A DNA stretch of 52,593 bases from Planctomycetota bacterium (GTDB lineage Bacteria; Planctomycetota; JACOTG01), in assembly GCA_016178505.1 (NCBI GenBank), contig JACOTG010000011.1, positions 1 to 52,593 on the forward strand, written 5' to 3'. The position numbers and the translations under genes are program-made. A model generated the notes under the pieces. The model had not been told where the DNA came from, did no database searches, and was given only the letters and a program-made list of their open reading frames with translations. The stretch's first letter is position 1; each line of letters begins with the position of its first letter. Of the stretch, positions 30,624 to 44,623 are shown piece after piece.

Positions 30624-33600
30624 TCACCGGACGGCGATTACGACCGCGTTGGTGACGCTCGTTCCCGCCGTCGTGGCCGCGTGCGGATCCGCGAGCACGC
30701 CTTGCAACGTGAGGTCGAGCGGGCGGCGCAGTCCTTGGCTTCGAGTGATCGACCACGGAGCTCGCGGCGATCCGTTCCGTTCTTGGGTGGCACCGCAGAA
30801 CGCCGCCGGCAAGCCGCCGCGAACGCAACGGAACGGCTGCGGCGAAAGGCTCGAATCGAACGGCGTCGGCTTCACGGTGCATCCCGTCGTCTGCCCGCCG
30901 AGCACGAGGTCGCGCGGAGTGAACGGCGCGGCGCCTCGCCACACCCACAGCACGTACTCGCCGTTCGAGCTGCCGGCCGGAGCCTCGTCCATGTGAACGG
31001 TGATCGGCGCGCGCACTCCGACGACGACCGTGGGAACGCAGCCCGTTCCGGCGCTGCCGTTCACGAAGAGAACGTCGCGAGGCGGCCCCACGCCCGTGTC
31101 GACGGTGCCGGGGAAGCACGGCAGCGGACCGCTGACCGTCACGTGGAACGAACAGTTCGACGAATTGTCGGAGGCGTCGGTCGCGGTGCAGGTCACGGTC
31201 GTGGCGCCGAGCGGAAACGGGCTACCCGACGGCGGGTTGCAGATCACGGTCGGCGAGGGATCGCAAGCGTCGCTGACGGTGACGCTGAACGTGACGATGC
31301 CGTCGTTCGTCGAACAATCCGTCGTGACGTCGACGGGACACTGGATCGCCGGCGCCGTCGTGTCGCGCACGGTCACCGTGAACGCGCACGAGCTCGAATT
31401 CGGTGGCGTGGCGTGGTCGGTCGACGTGCAATTCACCGTCGTGGTGCCGAACGGGAAGAGGCTTCCTGAAGCCGGTGCACACGACGTCGTCGGGCTCGGA
31501 TCGACGGCATCCGTCGCGATCACCGAATAGGAGACGTTCGCACCGCTCGCACTCGTGCACTCGCGAACGAGGTTGCCGCAAGTGAGCGCCGGCGGCGTGG
31601 TATCGCGGACCGTGACCGTGAAGGAGCAGGACGACGATCGCGATGCGGCGTCGGTCGCCGTGCAGTTCACCGTCGACGTTCCGAGCGCGAACGTGCTGCC
31701 CGAGGGCGGCACGCAGTCGATCGTGGGAACCAGCGTGCAATCGTCGGTCGCCGTCGGAGTGAAGGAGACGGACGCGCCGCTCGCACTGGTCGCCTCGGCG
31801 GTTCGGTTGCTCGGGCACGTGATGACGGGCGGAGATTGATCGTCACACGGCGATCCATCCGTCGGGACCCGCGTCGCCACGGTCACCGAGCTCGGCGAGC
31901 CGGGCTTGAATAAGCCGACGGTCGCCTCGCCGGGAATGGGCGGCACGTCCGCATCGAAGCGGAAGTTGTAGAGCGTGCCCCATCGCAATGCGTTCGCGTT
32001 CGGGTTCTGCGCGAACGATTGCGTCGTCCAGGTCGCGACACCCGAGGCGTGCGTGAAGGTCCAGTCGGTTCCGTCGATCGTGACGTTTCCGATGCCGTCG
32101 TTGCTGTGGTAGTCGACGTCGTGGAAGCCGACGTTCGTCAGGTTCACGCCGTTTGCGACCGGGATCGAGAACGACTGGCCCGAGCGGTCCGAGTCCATGT
32201 TGTGCAGCGCCCACTCGTAGTGCCACGTGCCGTTGCCGTTGTCCGTCACCTCGTAGCCGAGCGTCATGCGGCCGTCGCTCGGCACGTCGACGTTCACGAG
32301 CGTCACCGACGCGTCGTTGTCGCGCCACGCTCGAATGGCAGCATCCTGTCGTTGCGTCGTCGCCGTGAGCGCGATGTCGTAAGTGCCGCTGCCGGGCGTG
32401 CCGGTCACCAGAATCTGGCGGTACGACGCGTTGTTGTCGCCGTTTCCCGCGGCCGCGTCGTCGGGCGTGATGTAGTGCCCTTCGACGAAGTAGAGCGCGC
32501 CCGCGTTCTGCCCCGGATCGAGGTCGACGTTGTGCACTTGGAGTCGGCGACCGATGGTGGCCGGCGTGTTCGGATTCGCGGGTGGGTACGTGAAGTTCCC
32601 GGTCGCCGCATTCACCTGCCAGCGCGGGCCGAGGTTCGCTTGGTCCCCGTTGAGGCTCGAGTTGTATGGATCCGAGCAGTGGACGCCGAGCGTGCTCCCG
32701 TCGGTGACCTGGCAATCACCGAAGCAAAGAGATTCCGATTCTGCGAAGAAGCCGTGCTTCAGCCAGCTCATGCCGATCTGCTCGAAGCGACCGCTTTTCA
32801 GCCGGTACATGTTCTGCGCGATCACCGGGTGCTGATTGTTGATCGAGTTCCACTCGATGCCCTGCGATCCGATGTTGCACGACGTCGTGCCGACGGAAAA
32901 CGCGGTGATGCCGCCGACGCTGCCGTAGCGACTGGTGTCTTGGAGATCGCCAACGATGACGTCGGGGCCAGCGAGCGCGAACGAGTCCGGACCGTCGTGT
33001 TCGCCGGGCGGCGGGCTCGGCGGCATCGCGTCGGGAGCAGGAGTCGCGACCGCCTCGATGAGAAGCGTGCCGACGAGCTGCCCGCCGGCCGCCGAGAGGC
33101 TCACCTCGTGCGCCCAATTCGAGTCGAGCGACAGGTCGGCGCCGCCCCACTCGAAGCGACCAGTCGCGGCGTCGAACTGGATCAACCCACCCGAGAATCG
33201 GAACGCCTCGCGGCTCGTGCCGCGGCGATCGGTCACCGTGCCGGTACCGGATCCGCTGGCATCGATCGTCACGTGGAAATCGAAATCGCCGATGTCGAAC
33301 GTCTCGCCGTCGGCGCGAACGAGGAGCATCTCGCCGTCGGTCGGAGCGCTCCCGCCGGCGAGCGCGCTGAACCTTCCGTTTCGAGAAGCGAACAGGATTC
33401 CGCGGTTGGGCTCGTGGCGAATCGAGAACGTCGCCTCCGCCGAAGGCAGCTCGTCGCTGATGCCGGTCTTCTCGATCGTCTGCAGCTCGAACCCGAGATC
33501 GCGGAGGCGATCGGCGTCGAGAAGGAGCGAGACCGTGCCTCCGGTCGTTCGCCAGATTCCGTCACGCGACGGCGGATCGTGCCTGACGACGTCGATCGGA

Positions 33601-33680
33601 GTTTGCGCAACCGCTGGAGCCGTGACGCTCACCCACGTCGCGGCAAGAATTGCCAAGCCGATCGTCTTGACGTACCCCAC
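30624..33680 (-). CDS. large secreted HYR-repeat protein, paralogue 1
   Basis: A 1018-residue exported protein from GTG 33680 (GAGGCGATCC just upstream), with a signal peptide ending PAVAQ. Layout: an N-terminal beta domain; a ~350-residue central domain with paralogue-conserved blocks (GGITAFSVGTTSCNIG, QNMYRLKSGR, SWLKHGFF, GVHCSDPY, LQVHNVDLDPGQNAGALYF, DRSGQSFS); three HYR domains (~610-855, each with DDC, PPSGS and VNCTATD motifs); then a ~160-residue C-terminal domain (YVLWVWRG, CVRGGLP, PWSITRSQG, ending SVTNAVVIAV). HYR domains are Ig-like adhesion modules, so a surface or matrix role is likely. No catalytic motif is apparent. Two near-equal paralogues are in this window. Confidence 0.85.
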   Translation of the reverse strand: MGYVKTIGLAILAATWVSVTAPAVAQTPIDVVRHDPPSRDGIWRTTGGTVSLLLDADRLRDLGFELQTIEKTGISDELPSAEATFSIRHEPNRGILFASRNGRFSALAGGSAPTDGEMLLVRADGETFDIGDFDFHVTIDASGSGTGTVTDRRGTSREAFRFSGGLIQFDAATGRFEWGGADLSLDSNWAHEVSLSAAGGQLVGTLLIEAVATPAPDAMPPSPPPGEHDGPDSFALAGPDVIVGDLQDTSRYGSVGGITAFSVGTTSCNIGSQGIEWNSINNQHPVIAQNMYRLKSGRFEQIGMSWLKHGFFAESESLCFGDCQVTDGSTLGVHCSDPYNSSLNGDQANLGPRWQVNAATGNFTYPPANPNTPATIGRRLQVHNVDLDPGQNAGALYFVEGHYITPDDAAAGNGDNNASYRQILVTGTPGSGTYDIALTATTQRQDAAIRAWRDNDASVTLVNVDVPSDGRMTLGYEVTDNGNGTWHYEWALHNMDSDRSGQSFSIPVANGVNLTNVGFHDVDYHSNDGIGNVTIDGTDWTFTHASGVATWTTQSFAQNPNANALRWGTLYNFRFDADVPPIPGEATVGLFKPGSPSSVTVATRVPTDGSPCDDQSPPVITCPSNRTAEATSASGASVSFTPTATDDCTLVPTIDCVPPSGSTFALGTSTVNCTATDAASRSSSCSFTVTVRDTTPPALTCGNLVRECTSASGANVSYSVIATDAVDPSPTTSCAPASGSLFPFGTTTVNCTSTDHATPPNSSSCAFTVTVRDTTAPAIQCPVDVTTDCSTNDGIVTFSVTVSDACDPSPTVICNPPSGSPFPLGATTVTCTATDASDNSSNCSFHVTVSGPLPCFPGTVDTGVGPPRDVLFVNGSAGTGCVPTVVVGVRAPITVHMDEAPAGSSNGEYVLWVWRGAAPFTPRDLVLGGQTTGCTVKPTPFDSSLSPQPFRCVRGGLPAAFCGATQERNGSPRAPWSITRSQGLRRPLDLTLQGVLADPHAATTAGTSVTNAVVIAVR

Positions 33681-33865
33681 GGATCGCCTCGAAGGCGTGA
33701 GACCCCTGATTGCGCGCCGGCGCGACCTCCCACATGGCCGCGAGGCAGGATGGCAGGACGCTATCGTAGACGCCCGCTCGGCTGGCGGTCAACGATTCCG
33801 CGACATTCGCCGAGGCGCGCGCCGCCGGAGTGCGCGATTTCGGAACGGCGCTCGACCCCAAAGAA

Positions 33866-33902
33866 CCGCGGAGGAGCGACCGTCGAGGCCGCTCCTCCGC
33901 GG
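33866..33902 (-). terminator. hairpin terminator after HYR paralogue 2
   Basis: CCGCGGAGGAGCG (33866-33878) pairs with CGCTCCTCCGCGG (33890-33902) over an 11-nt loop. It lies just after the stop of the HYR gene at 33920. The stem is G/C-rich with no good U-tract. Confidence 0.6.
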
Positions 33903-33919
33903 AGGCGAAGTCGAAACGA

Positions 33920-36900
33920 CTACTGGATCGTGAGGATCACGGCGTTGGTGATGCTGTGCGGATCACCCGTCGCCGAGCCCTGGTCGTCGAGAATGCCCTG
34001 GAACGTGAACGACCGAGGCTGCGCCATGCCCTGACTGCGTGTGATCGACCACGGCGCACTCGCCGGCGCACCGCCGAGCTCGTGGAGTCCGGCGCAGTAG
34101 CTGGACGGCAGGCCGCCGCGAATGCAGCGGAACGCACCGGGCGAACCGCCGCTGAACGGGGTCGGCCCAACCGTGCAACCCAAGCTGTGCGTGCCGATCA
34201 CGAGCGGGTTGGAGCCGGTCTGCTGACCGACCCACACCCAAACGATGTAGCTGCCGTCGATGTCACCGGCGACGGCGGCTGACAGCGCGACCGTGATCGG
34301 TTGACCGACGCCGACGGTGACCGTGCGATTGCAACCGGTCCCGAAGCTTCCGTTGATGCTGAGATTCGACGTCACGTTGCCGACGCCGGTGTTCATGGTT
34401 CCGGCTGCGCACGCGGAGCCGCCGTTGACCGTCACGTGGAACGAACAGGTCGACGAGTTGTTCGAGTCGTCGCGGGCCGTGCACGTCACCGTGGTCTGCC
34501 CAAGCGAGAACGTGCTTCCCGATGCCGGCACGCAGGTGACGGTCGGCGTCGTGTCGCAGGCGTCCGTCGCGGTCGTGCTGAACGTGACGACGCCATTGCT
34601 CGCCGCACACGTCGTCGTGATGTCGGCCGGGCACGTGACCGTCGGAGCGGTCGTGTCGCGCACCGTCACCGTGAACGAGCAGTTGCGCGTGTTGGGCGGC
34701 GTCGCGTGATCGCTCGCCGTGCAGTTCACCGTCGTCGGGCCGAACGGGAAGAGGCTCCCCGACGTTGGAACGCACGTCAGGGTCGGGTTCGGATCGACGG
34801 CGTCCGTCACGGTGATGTTGTAGCTGACGTTGGCGCCGCTCTGGCTCGTGCACTCACGAGTGAGGTTGCCGCACGTGAGCGCCGGCGGCGACGTGTCGCG
34901 GACGGTCACCGTGAACGAACACGATGCGGTACGAGACGCGTTGTCGGTTGCGGTGCAGTTCACCGTCGTCGTGCCCATGGCAAACACGCTGCCCGAAGCC
35001 GGGGCGCAATTGATGGCCGGGCTGAACGTGCAATCGTCGGTGGCCGTCACGGTGAAGCTCACCGACGCGCCGTTCGCGGACGCGGCTTCCGCGGTCTGGT
35101 TGCCCGGGCAGGTGATGACGGGTGGCGTTTGGTCGACGCACGGCACTCCGCTCATCGGAACCTGCGTCGCCACGGTGATCGAGCCCGGAGACCCCGTCGT
35201 GAAGAGACCGATCGTCGCGTTCCCCGCGGTCGGGGCCGTGTTCGCGTCGAAGCGGAAGTTGTAGAGCGAGCCCCAGTGGAGCGCGTTGGCGTTGGGATTC
35301 TGCGCAAACGTCGACGTCGCCCAGCTCGCCACTCCACCGCTGTTCGTGAAGGCCCAATCGGTGCCGTCGTACGTGACGTTGTTCACGCCGTCGTTGCTGT
35401 GGTGATCGACATCGTGGAATCCGACGTTCGACAGCGTGACGCCGGTCGCGATCGGAACCGAGAACGACTGGCCCGAGCGATCCGAGTTCATGTTGTAGAC
35501 GGCCCACTCGTAATGCCACGTGCCGTTTCCGTTGTCGGTCACCTTGTAGCCGAGGGTGATGCGGCCATCGCTCGAGATGTCCGTGTCGACGATCGTGACG
35601 GCGGCGTCGTTGTCCTTCCACGCCTGGATGCCGGGCTTCTGGCGCTGGGTCGTTGCCGTCAGGGCGATGTTGTAGGTGCCGCTGCCGGGGGTCCCCGAAA
35701 CCGTGATGCGACGATAGGACGCGTTGTTGTTCTTGTTGTTCGCTGCCGCGTCGTCTGGCGTCACGTACTGACCCTCGACGAAGTAGAGGGCTCCGGCGTT
35801 CTGGCCGGGGTCGAGATCGGTGTTGTGAACTTGAAGCCGTCGGCCAATCGTGGCCGGAGTCGCCGGGTTCGCAGGCGGATACGGATACCCACCCGTCGAC
35901 GCGTTCACCTGCCATCGCGGACCCAGATTCGACTGATCCCCGTTTAGGCCCGAGTCGTACGGATCGGAACAGTGGACTCCGAGGTGCGTCCCGTCCGTCG
36001 ATTGGCAGTCGCCGAAGCAGAGGCCGCCCGACAACGCGAAGAAGCCGTGCTTGAGCCAGCTCATGCCGACCTGCTCGAAGCGGCCGTTCTTCAGGCGATA
36101 CATGTTCTGCCCGATGACCGGATGCTGATTGGTGTTCGACATCCAGTTCAGCCAAATCGTGCCAATGTTGCAGGAGGTCGTTCCTACCGAGAACGCGGTG
36201 ATGCCACCAACCGTTCCGTAACGCTGGACGTTCTGCAGATCGCCGACGATCACGTCCGGTCCCGCCAGTCCGAGCGAGTCGGATCCATCGTCTTCACCCG
36301 GCGGAGTCGCGCCGGGACCCGTCGGAACGGCGTCGGTCGCTGGAACCGCGATCGCCTCGAAGAGCAACGTGCCGATGATCTCGCCGCCCCCCTGTTGGAG
36401 GCTGACCTCGTGCGCGAAGTTGGCGTCGAGCGACAGCTCGGCACCGCCCCATTCGAAGCGACCCGACGCTGCGTCGAACTGAACGAATCCGTTCGCGAAG
36501 CGAAACACCTCGCGACTCGTCACGCGACGGTCGGTCACGGAGCCGTTGCCGGCGCCGTTCGCGTCGAGGCTGACGTGGAAGTCGAAGTCGCCGAGGCGGA
36601 ATGTCTCACCGTCGGCTCGAACGAGGAGCATCTCGCCGTCCGTCTGGAACTCGCCGCCGGCCAGCGCGGTGAACCGTCCGTTGCGCGACGCGAAGACGAT
36701 TCCGCGGTCGCTTCCGTTGCTCGCCGAAAACGTCGCGTCCGCCTGAGGAAGCGCGTCGCTGATGCCGGTCTTCTCGAGCGTTTGAAGCTCGAAGCCCAGA
36801 TCATGGAGACGATCCCAATCGAGAAGGACGGTGACCTTCCCGCTCGAAGTTCGCCACAAGCCGTCGCCCAAAGTCGTCGTCGGCTTGGCGACGTTGATCG

Positions 36901-36979
36901 GCGCCTGAGCGAACGATGAAGCGCAACACAGCGCCGCGAACGAAAGGGACGAGAGACAGGACGCAAGAATTCTCCGCAT
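33920..36979 (-). CDS. large secreted HYR-repeat protein, paralogue 2
   Basis: A 1019-residue exported protein from ATG 36979, with GGAGGG about 9 nt upstream; longer in-frame starts look non-native. Signal peptide MRRILASCLSSL ending SSFAQ. Architecture and lengths are as in paralogue 1, with the same central-domain blocks (GGITAFSVGTTSCNIG, SWLKHGFF, GVHCSDPYDSGLNGDQSNLG), three HYR domains, and the C-terminal domain with YIVWVWVG, CIRGGLP, PWSITRSQG and SITNAVILTI. It is adjacent to paralogue 1 on the same strand with ~240 bp between them, and a hairpin terminator lies right after its stop. Confidence 0.85.
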   Translation of the reverse strand: MRRILASCLSSLSFAALCCASSFAQAPINVAKPTTTLGDGLWRTSSGKVTVLLDWDRLHDLGFELQTLEKTGISDALPQADATFSASNGSDRGIVFASRNGRFTALAGGEFQTDGEMLLVRADGETFRLGDFDFHVSLDANGAGNGSVTDRRVTSREVFRFANGFVQFDAASGRFEWGGAELSLDANFAHEVSLQQGGGEIIGTLLFEAIAVPATDAVPTGPGATPPGEDDGSDSLGLAGPDVIVGDLQNVQRYGTVGGITAFSVGTTSCNIGTIWLNWMSNTNQHPVIGQNMYRLKNGRFEQVGMSWLKHGFFALSGGLCFGDCQSTDGTHLGVHCSDPYDSGLNGDQSNLGPRWQVNASTGGYPYPPANPATPATIGRRLQVHNTDLDPGQNAGALYFVEGQYVTPDDAAANNKNNNASYRRITVSGTPGSGTYNIALTATTQRQKPGIQAWKDNDAAVTIVDTDISSDGRITLGYKVTDNGNGTWHYEWAVYNMNSDRSGQSFSVPIATGVTLSNVGFHDVDHHSNDGVNNVTYDGTDWAFTNSGGVASWATSTFAQNPNANALHWGSLYNFRFDANTAPTAGNATIGLFTTGSPGSITVATQVPMSGVPCVDQTPPVITCPGNQTAEAASANGASVSFTVTATDDCTFSPAINCAPASGSVFAMGTTTVNCTATDNASRTASCSFTVTVRDTSPPALTCGNLTRECTSQSGANVSYNITVTDAVDPNPTLTCVPTSGSLFPFGPTTVNCTASDHATPPNTRNCSFTVTVRDTTAPTVTCPADITTTCAASNGVVTFSTTATDACDTTPTVTCVPASGSTFSLGQTTVTCTARDDSNNSSTCSFHVTVNGGSACAAGTMNTGVGNVTSNLSINGSFGTGCNRTVTVGVGQPITVALSAAVAGDIDGSYIVWVWVGQQTGSNPLVIGTHSLGCTVGPTPFSGGSPGAFRCIRGGLPSSYCAGLHELGGAPASAPWSITRSQGMAQPRSFTFQGILDDQGSATGDPHSITNAVILTIQ

Positions 36980-37300
36980 CGAAAGTGCCCTCCAGGTGAA
37001 AGTGCTGCCGAGAACGGGATTCAAGTCGGCAATAGCCCCTGAGATACCCCCTTGCTGCCCCAAGGTGTGGCGCAATCGTAGTCGGCGAGTGCCCCATACG
37101 TCAATGTTGCAGCGGAACGAGACGACCCCGGTGCGAATCGAGCGGCTATCGCGACCGACCAGACGGGCGAGGCAGAAGAAGAGAGGGCGGCGTAGAGCGA
37201 TGACGACGCGATCATAGGAACATTCGACCGAGCCATCCTCGGAACGGTCTTCTGGAGGTCCGATCGGTGGACCGAACTCGCCAACGTCGCGGTACGCGGC
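36980..37300. other. intergenic stretch between HYR paralogue 2 and the recombinase remnant
   Basis: It holds the upstream region of the HYR gene and the unrecognisable 3' part of the decayed recombinase frame. I see no further gene. Confidence 0.5.
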
Positions 37301-37584
37301 CGTAATGCGGTCGGGTTTTCAGTCCGAGCGAGACGCACACGATCGAAGAGCGGCACGATCCGCCGCTTCGACGCTCTGCCGTAGGCGCCGCCCTTGCCGT
37401 AGATCGTGAGGCGGTGCACCTGACAGTTGAGCCGCGCCTTCGCGAGCGACGCGAGTTCGCTCACGCAGGGGCCGGTGTTCAGGAACGTCCAGACGATGAG
37501 GCGCACCTCGTGCGTCTCGCACGCGTCCGCGAAGCGATTCGCCTCGTCGGGGGTCAACGGCTCGCGCTTGAATTGGTAGGGCAT
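37021..37584 (-). pseudogene. decayed tyrosine recombinase/integrase
   Basis: From ATG 37584 (GGAAGGA upstream) the frame gives MPYQFKREPLTPDEANRFAD and IYGKGGAYG ... SKRRIVPL, the N-terminal half of a small (~190-residue) XerC/D-like integrase. The first catalytic Arg, normally in TGLRVSEL, is lost: the sequence reads TGPCVSEL. After about residue 95 (near 37300) similarity stops, and the HxxR, second His and Tyr regions are absent although the frame stays open to 37021. It is therefore a non-functional remnant at the downstream edge of the restriction island, perhaps of the element that brought the island. Confidence 0.75.
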
Positions 37585-37727
37585 GTCGCGATCCTTCCGT
37601 ATTGCGACTCGCCGTCCCGTCTCGATAGAATCCCGCGCCGAAAACTCGGCGGGTTCGACGACGTGACGAGAATGGGAGTCGCAGATTTGGGCGGAAGGCG
37701 ACGCCAACGGGCTCCTGTCCAACCACT

Positions 37728-40871
<3,144 letters not shown>

Positions 40872-41023
40872 GGCCGCCCTCCCCCACTGATTGAGTCGGG
40901 CCATGGTGGCCCGATCCATGGCCCGATTTCGGGATGGCGACGGTCCGGCTCTGCGAATCCGGCCATGGCAGCCTGATCTGTGGCCCGGTCTTGAGTCATG
41001 GCCGCGCCACCTCATCCGGAGCT

Positions 41024-41118
41024 ATCGCGACATGATGTCGCGATTGGTGTCGCGATTCGGGAGCGGGCGGAGCCTGGACCTGCCCATCGCGACACGGTGT
41101 CGGGATTCCTGTCGCGAT
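41024..41118. repeat. cluster of TCGCGA palindromic octamers
   Basis: Five copies of GTCGCGAT/ATCGCGAC (41024-41031, 41037-41044, 41049-41056, 41086-41093, 41111-41118) within 95 bp, all centred on TCGCGA. They fill the non-coding joint between the hsdR remnant and hsdR. They could be binding sites or a decayed simple repeat. Confidence 0.5.
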
Positions 41119-41379
41119 CATGCTCCGACAACCTCGTACTGGGTCGCGCGCCCCTGCCCACGACGACGCAAGATGCCCAACTCGACGAAGTGAGTCAGGT
41201 GACGCTGTGCCGTGCGGGCAGTCACTCGCAGTTGCCGGGCATATTCGTTTTGCGTCACGGTCGTTCGACCCGCGAGGAAAGTCCAGCCACGCGCCGTTCA
41301 TCGCCTGCCAACCCACGCTCTCGAGACACGCGAGCGCGGCCTGCTCCACGACGGATTCGGTCACGCCGCGCTGTGTCAT
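41118..41379 (-). pseudogene. hsdR 5' fragment joined to a winged-helix DNA-binding fragment
   Basis: The ATG at 41379 overlaps the stop of the Abi gene (ATGA). The first 31 codons ([20 protein letters not shown], then AMNGAW) match the start of the intact hsdR 500 bp downstream. At about 41287 similarity ends. In another frame, down to the TGA at 41118, the sequence encodes TVTQNEYARQLRVTARTAQR followed by an HxxxFVELGILRRRGQGRATQY stretch, a typical C-terminal winged-helix end. I read this as the scar of a recombination that displaced or replaced the original hsdR and another gene. The parent of the helix fragment is not identified. Confidence 0.6.
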
Positions 41380-42098
41380 GACGCGGGCTCCGTCGGCCCA
41401 TTGCCCGGGGCTTCGCCTTCAACGACTTCGCCATCGGCCGCTGCATCGAACTCGGCCAGGTACACGCGATAACTCTCCGGCTCTAGATGAAAGAGAACTT
41501 CACTGGCCCGGAACTCGACTTCGTAGATGCGGATCACCCCGTGAGCTTCATCCACCGACTCGTTGAACTCTGGATTGTCGTCATAGACGGCCGGCGGCGA
41601 GGGTGATTTCGTGCGGTCGTTCCGGTGAACACGGTGAAGAAAGCCAACGATTGTGTCGGCAGCCTCGGCAGCGAGTAGCGCCTGCGCTAACTCCATCGTC
41701 GGGCGTGAGGACCCCGCGCCATGCGACGCGAAGCCGCACTGATTGCGTAGCTCGCAGATGCCCGCTATCGCAGCGCTCAAGCCGCCTAGCGTCCGCTTGA
41801 GACTGTCACGGACTCCGGATTCCCCGCTCGCGGTCGGCGGGAGAAATGGCAAATGCTGCGAGGCTGTCTTGAACAGCTTGGGGAGATCATCATCTTCGTT
41901 GAACGCGATATTGCGCTCGCCCAGTACCGCCCGGCAGACGCTCTCAACCAAGGTCTTCGCGAGATCAAACGCCAAACCCGGATGCTCAATGACTGCCTGT
42001 TCGATGCTCTTCACCTGCTCCTCGACATGGACCAGTCCGCCGGCGATTGCATCGCGAGCGCCATGCATAACGAATGGAGTAGCGAGCGGCTCGGCCAT
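41376..42098 (-). CDS. abortive infection family protein (Abi C-terminal domain)
   Basis: A 240-residue soluble protein from ATG 42098. The central helical domain carries AFDLAKTLVESVCRAVLGER, DDLPKLFKTA, LGGLSAAIAGICELRN and GFASHG, the pattern of the Abi_C family (abortive-infection C-terminus, a HEPN-like helical domain; the R-N-x3-6-H-type motif is approximated by RNQCGFASH). It may act as an RNase-type effector. The acidic C-terminal tail (~70 residues) is unassigned. The start lies 19 bp after the DUF1829 gene stop, and the stop overlaps the ATG of the hsdR remnant by 4 bp. It is part of the island's single transcription unit. The phage-defence role is inferred from the family and from context. 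Confidence 0.75.
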   Translation of the reverse strand: MAEPLATPFVMHGARDAIAGGLVHVEEQVKSIEQAVIEHPGLAFDLAKTLVESVCRAVLGERNIAFNEDDDLPKLFKTASQHLPFLPPTASGESGVRDSLKRTLGGLSAAIAGICELRNQCGFASHGAGSSRPTMELAQALLAAEAADTIVGFLHRVHRNDRTKSPSPPAVYDDNPEFNESVDEAHGVIRIYEVEFRASEVLFHLEPESYRVYLAEFDAAADGEVVEGEAPGNGPTEPAS

Positions 42099-42117
42099 CA
42101 GACGTACCCGGCGTTGT

Positions 42118-42882
42118 TCATGCGACCAGCTGCTCCCGCACGCTCTCACGCTGGCTCCATGGCACGGGCTGCACGTCGTAGCTCCTAAGGGCATCCAGAA
42201 CGTTTGGCGAAACGGATTGCTCGGCGTCATTTAACAACGCATAGGCACGAGAGTCTGCGGACCGTACTTCTTTGGTATCGATCCATGAGAGAACGACAGA
42301 CTGCGCGGTGTCGCGATTCGGCCGGTTTATGGCCTGGATGATGCGTTCAGGCTGGCGTCGCGACTTCGGGATGACGAAATCAAACAGATGGTCGTATCCG
42401 GTCTTTCCGGTGAACTTGACCTTCGGTGTGTAGCGAATGTCATGCACTTCGAGCCATGCGACAACATCCTCGTAGAACAAGCTCGTCACCACCGGCGCTG
42501 CCAGACAAAACATGTCATTGACCGCCAGAATTGCCTGCACGAGGTTGTGCTTGCGCATCCCGAAATTGTCAGGAGAGGCGTGAACTTCGAGTGCGCCATC
42601 ACGCAGCTGAACGCCAAATCCGCTCAGCGTCAGCTTGAGCAAGTCCTGGCGCTTCGCACTCTCCAGTTTGCAACCGCTCTGCTCCAGATCGTTGATCGTG
42701 TAGTTGTCGTCAGTGAGCACAAAACCACCGTTGGTCTTTTTCGCATAGATTTGGATGTAGTCGTTGTGCCGGTCGAGATACGGCGTCGTGATCTCGATCC
42801 ACTGGTCGATTTGACGCAAGGCTGTCTTATCCTTTAGCCATGCGTGGTAGGCGTCGAGCAACCGTTGAATTTCCTCGATCAT
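42118..42882 (-). CDS. DUF1828/DUF1829 domain protein
   Basis: A 254-residue cytosolic protein. ATG 42882 overlaps the stop of the upstream gene as ATGA, which fixes the start. Residues ~20-100 ([36 protein letters not shown]) match DUF1828; ~130-230 ([35 protein letters not shown]) match DUF1829. Function is unestablished. The nearly fixed pairing with the gene just upstream, remembered from other genomes, suggests a two-component module of toxin-antitoxin or defence type, but that is inference. Its surroundings inside a restriction operon favour defence. Confidence 0.8.
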   Translation of the reverse strand: MIEEIQRLLDAYHAWLKDKTALRQIDQWIEITTPYLDRHNDYIQIYAKKTNGGFVLTDDNYTINDLEQSGCKLESAKRQDLLKLTLSGFGVQLRDGALEVHASPDNFGMRKHNLVQAILAVNDMFCLAAPVVTSLFYEDVVAWLEVHDIRYTPKVKFTGKTGYDHLFDFVIPKSRRQPERIIQAINRPNRDTAQSVVLSWIDTKEVRSADSRAYALLNDAEQSVSPNVLDALRSYDVQPVPWSQRESVREQLVA

Positions 42883-43327
42883 GTGAACAGTCCCTTCTCG
42901 ATGAGCGGCGGCTTCGTGACGTTGCAGAACCGTAGGAACTCTTCGAGCGTCCGCCAAACATCGCGTGTCGCCGTGAAGCGGTCAGCCGGCACCGGAACGG
43001 CCCACTTGTCGCCGAATCCTTCGCGATACACGTGCAAGTGCGGTACTGGAACCTCCTCCCCGTCCGGGTTCCGGTGGGGCGCTCCTCCGAGATCGAGTCG
43101 GACCAGCACGACCACTTGGCGCGCGCGATTCTGCATTTTGACCTTGAGCAAGTCGATCCGAGCGCGGCTGAGGTCCAGCAGAAACTGCTCCCGCCGATCC
43201 ACAGACTGAAGCGGCAGAACGAGAAACTGACCGCCCGTCGGGAAGTCGCTCCTTTCCTCATTCGCCCGGTGCTTCTCCATCGCGATCAGTGCGTCGGCTT
43301 CTGCCTGTGTGAGGTTCATGTCGGCCA

Positions 43328-43328
<1 letters not shown>
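42879..43328 (-). CDS. DUF6978-like partner of DUF1829
   Basis: A 149-residue soluble protein. Conserved-looking blocks are [69 protein letters not shown] and [11 protein letters not shown]. It resembles a family I recall as DUF6978, which commonly stands next to DUF1829 genes; the number should be verified. The start codon shares one base with the hsdS stop (TAATG), and the stop overlaps the DUF1829 start, so the two are translationally coupled. The [13 protein letters not shown] region has the look of a nuclease or RNA-binding site, but no activity is shown. Confidence 0.75.
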
Positions 43329-44563
<1,235 letters not shown>

Positions 44564-44623
44564 ACCCAAGCTCCCTCGGGTTACTGGCGATGATGGGCCT
44601 GAGCATCGGGGCCTCGGCGCGGT

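Noticed and set aside
32019..34034. 671-codon plus-strand frame across HYR paralogue 1
   Set aside because: Antisense to a protein with clear HYR domains and crossing its signal-peptide start; low-complexity composition.
37632..37653. Imperfect hairpin as hsdR terminator
   Set aside because: The stem has a bulge and no U-tract on the minus strand, and the sequence may belong to the leader of the recombinase remnant.
41024..41118. Possible CRISPR array
   Set aside because: The repeated unit is only 8 bp, spacing is irregular, and no cas gene is present.
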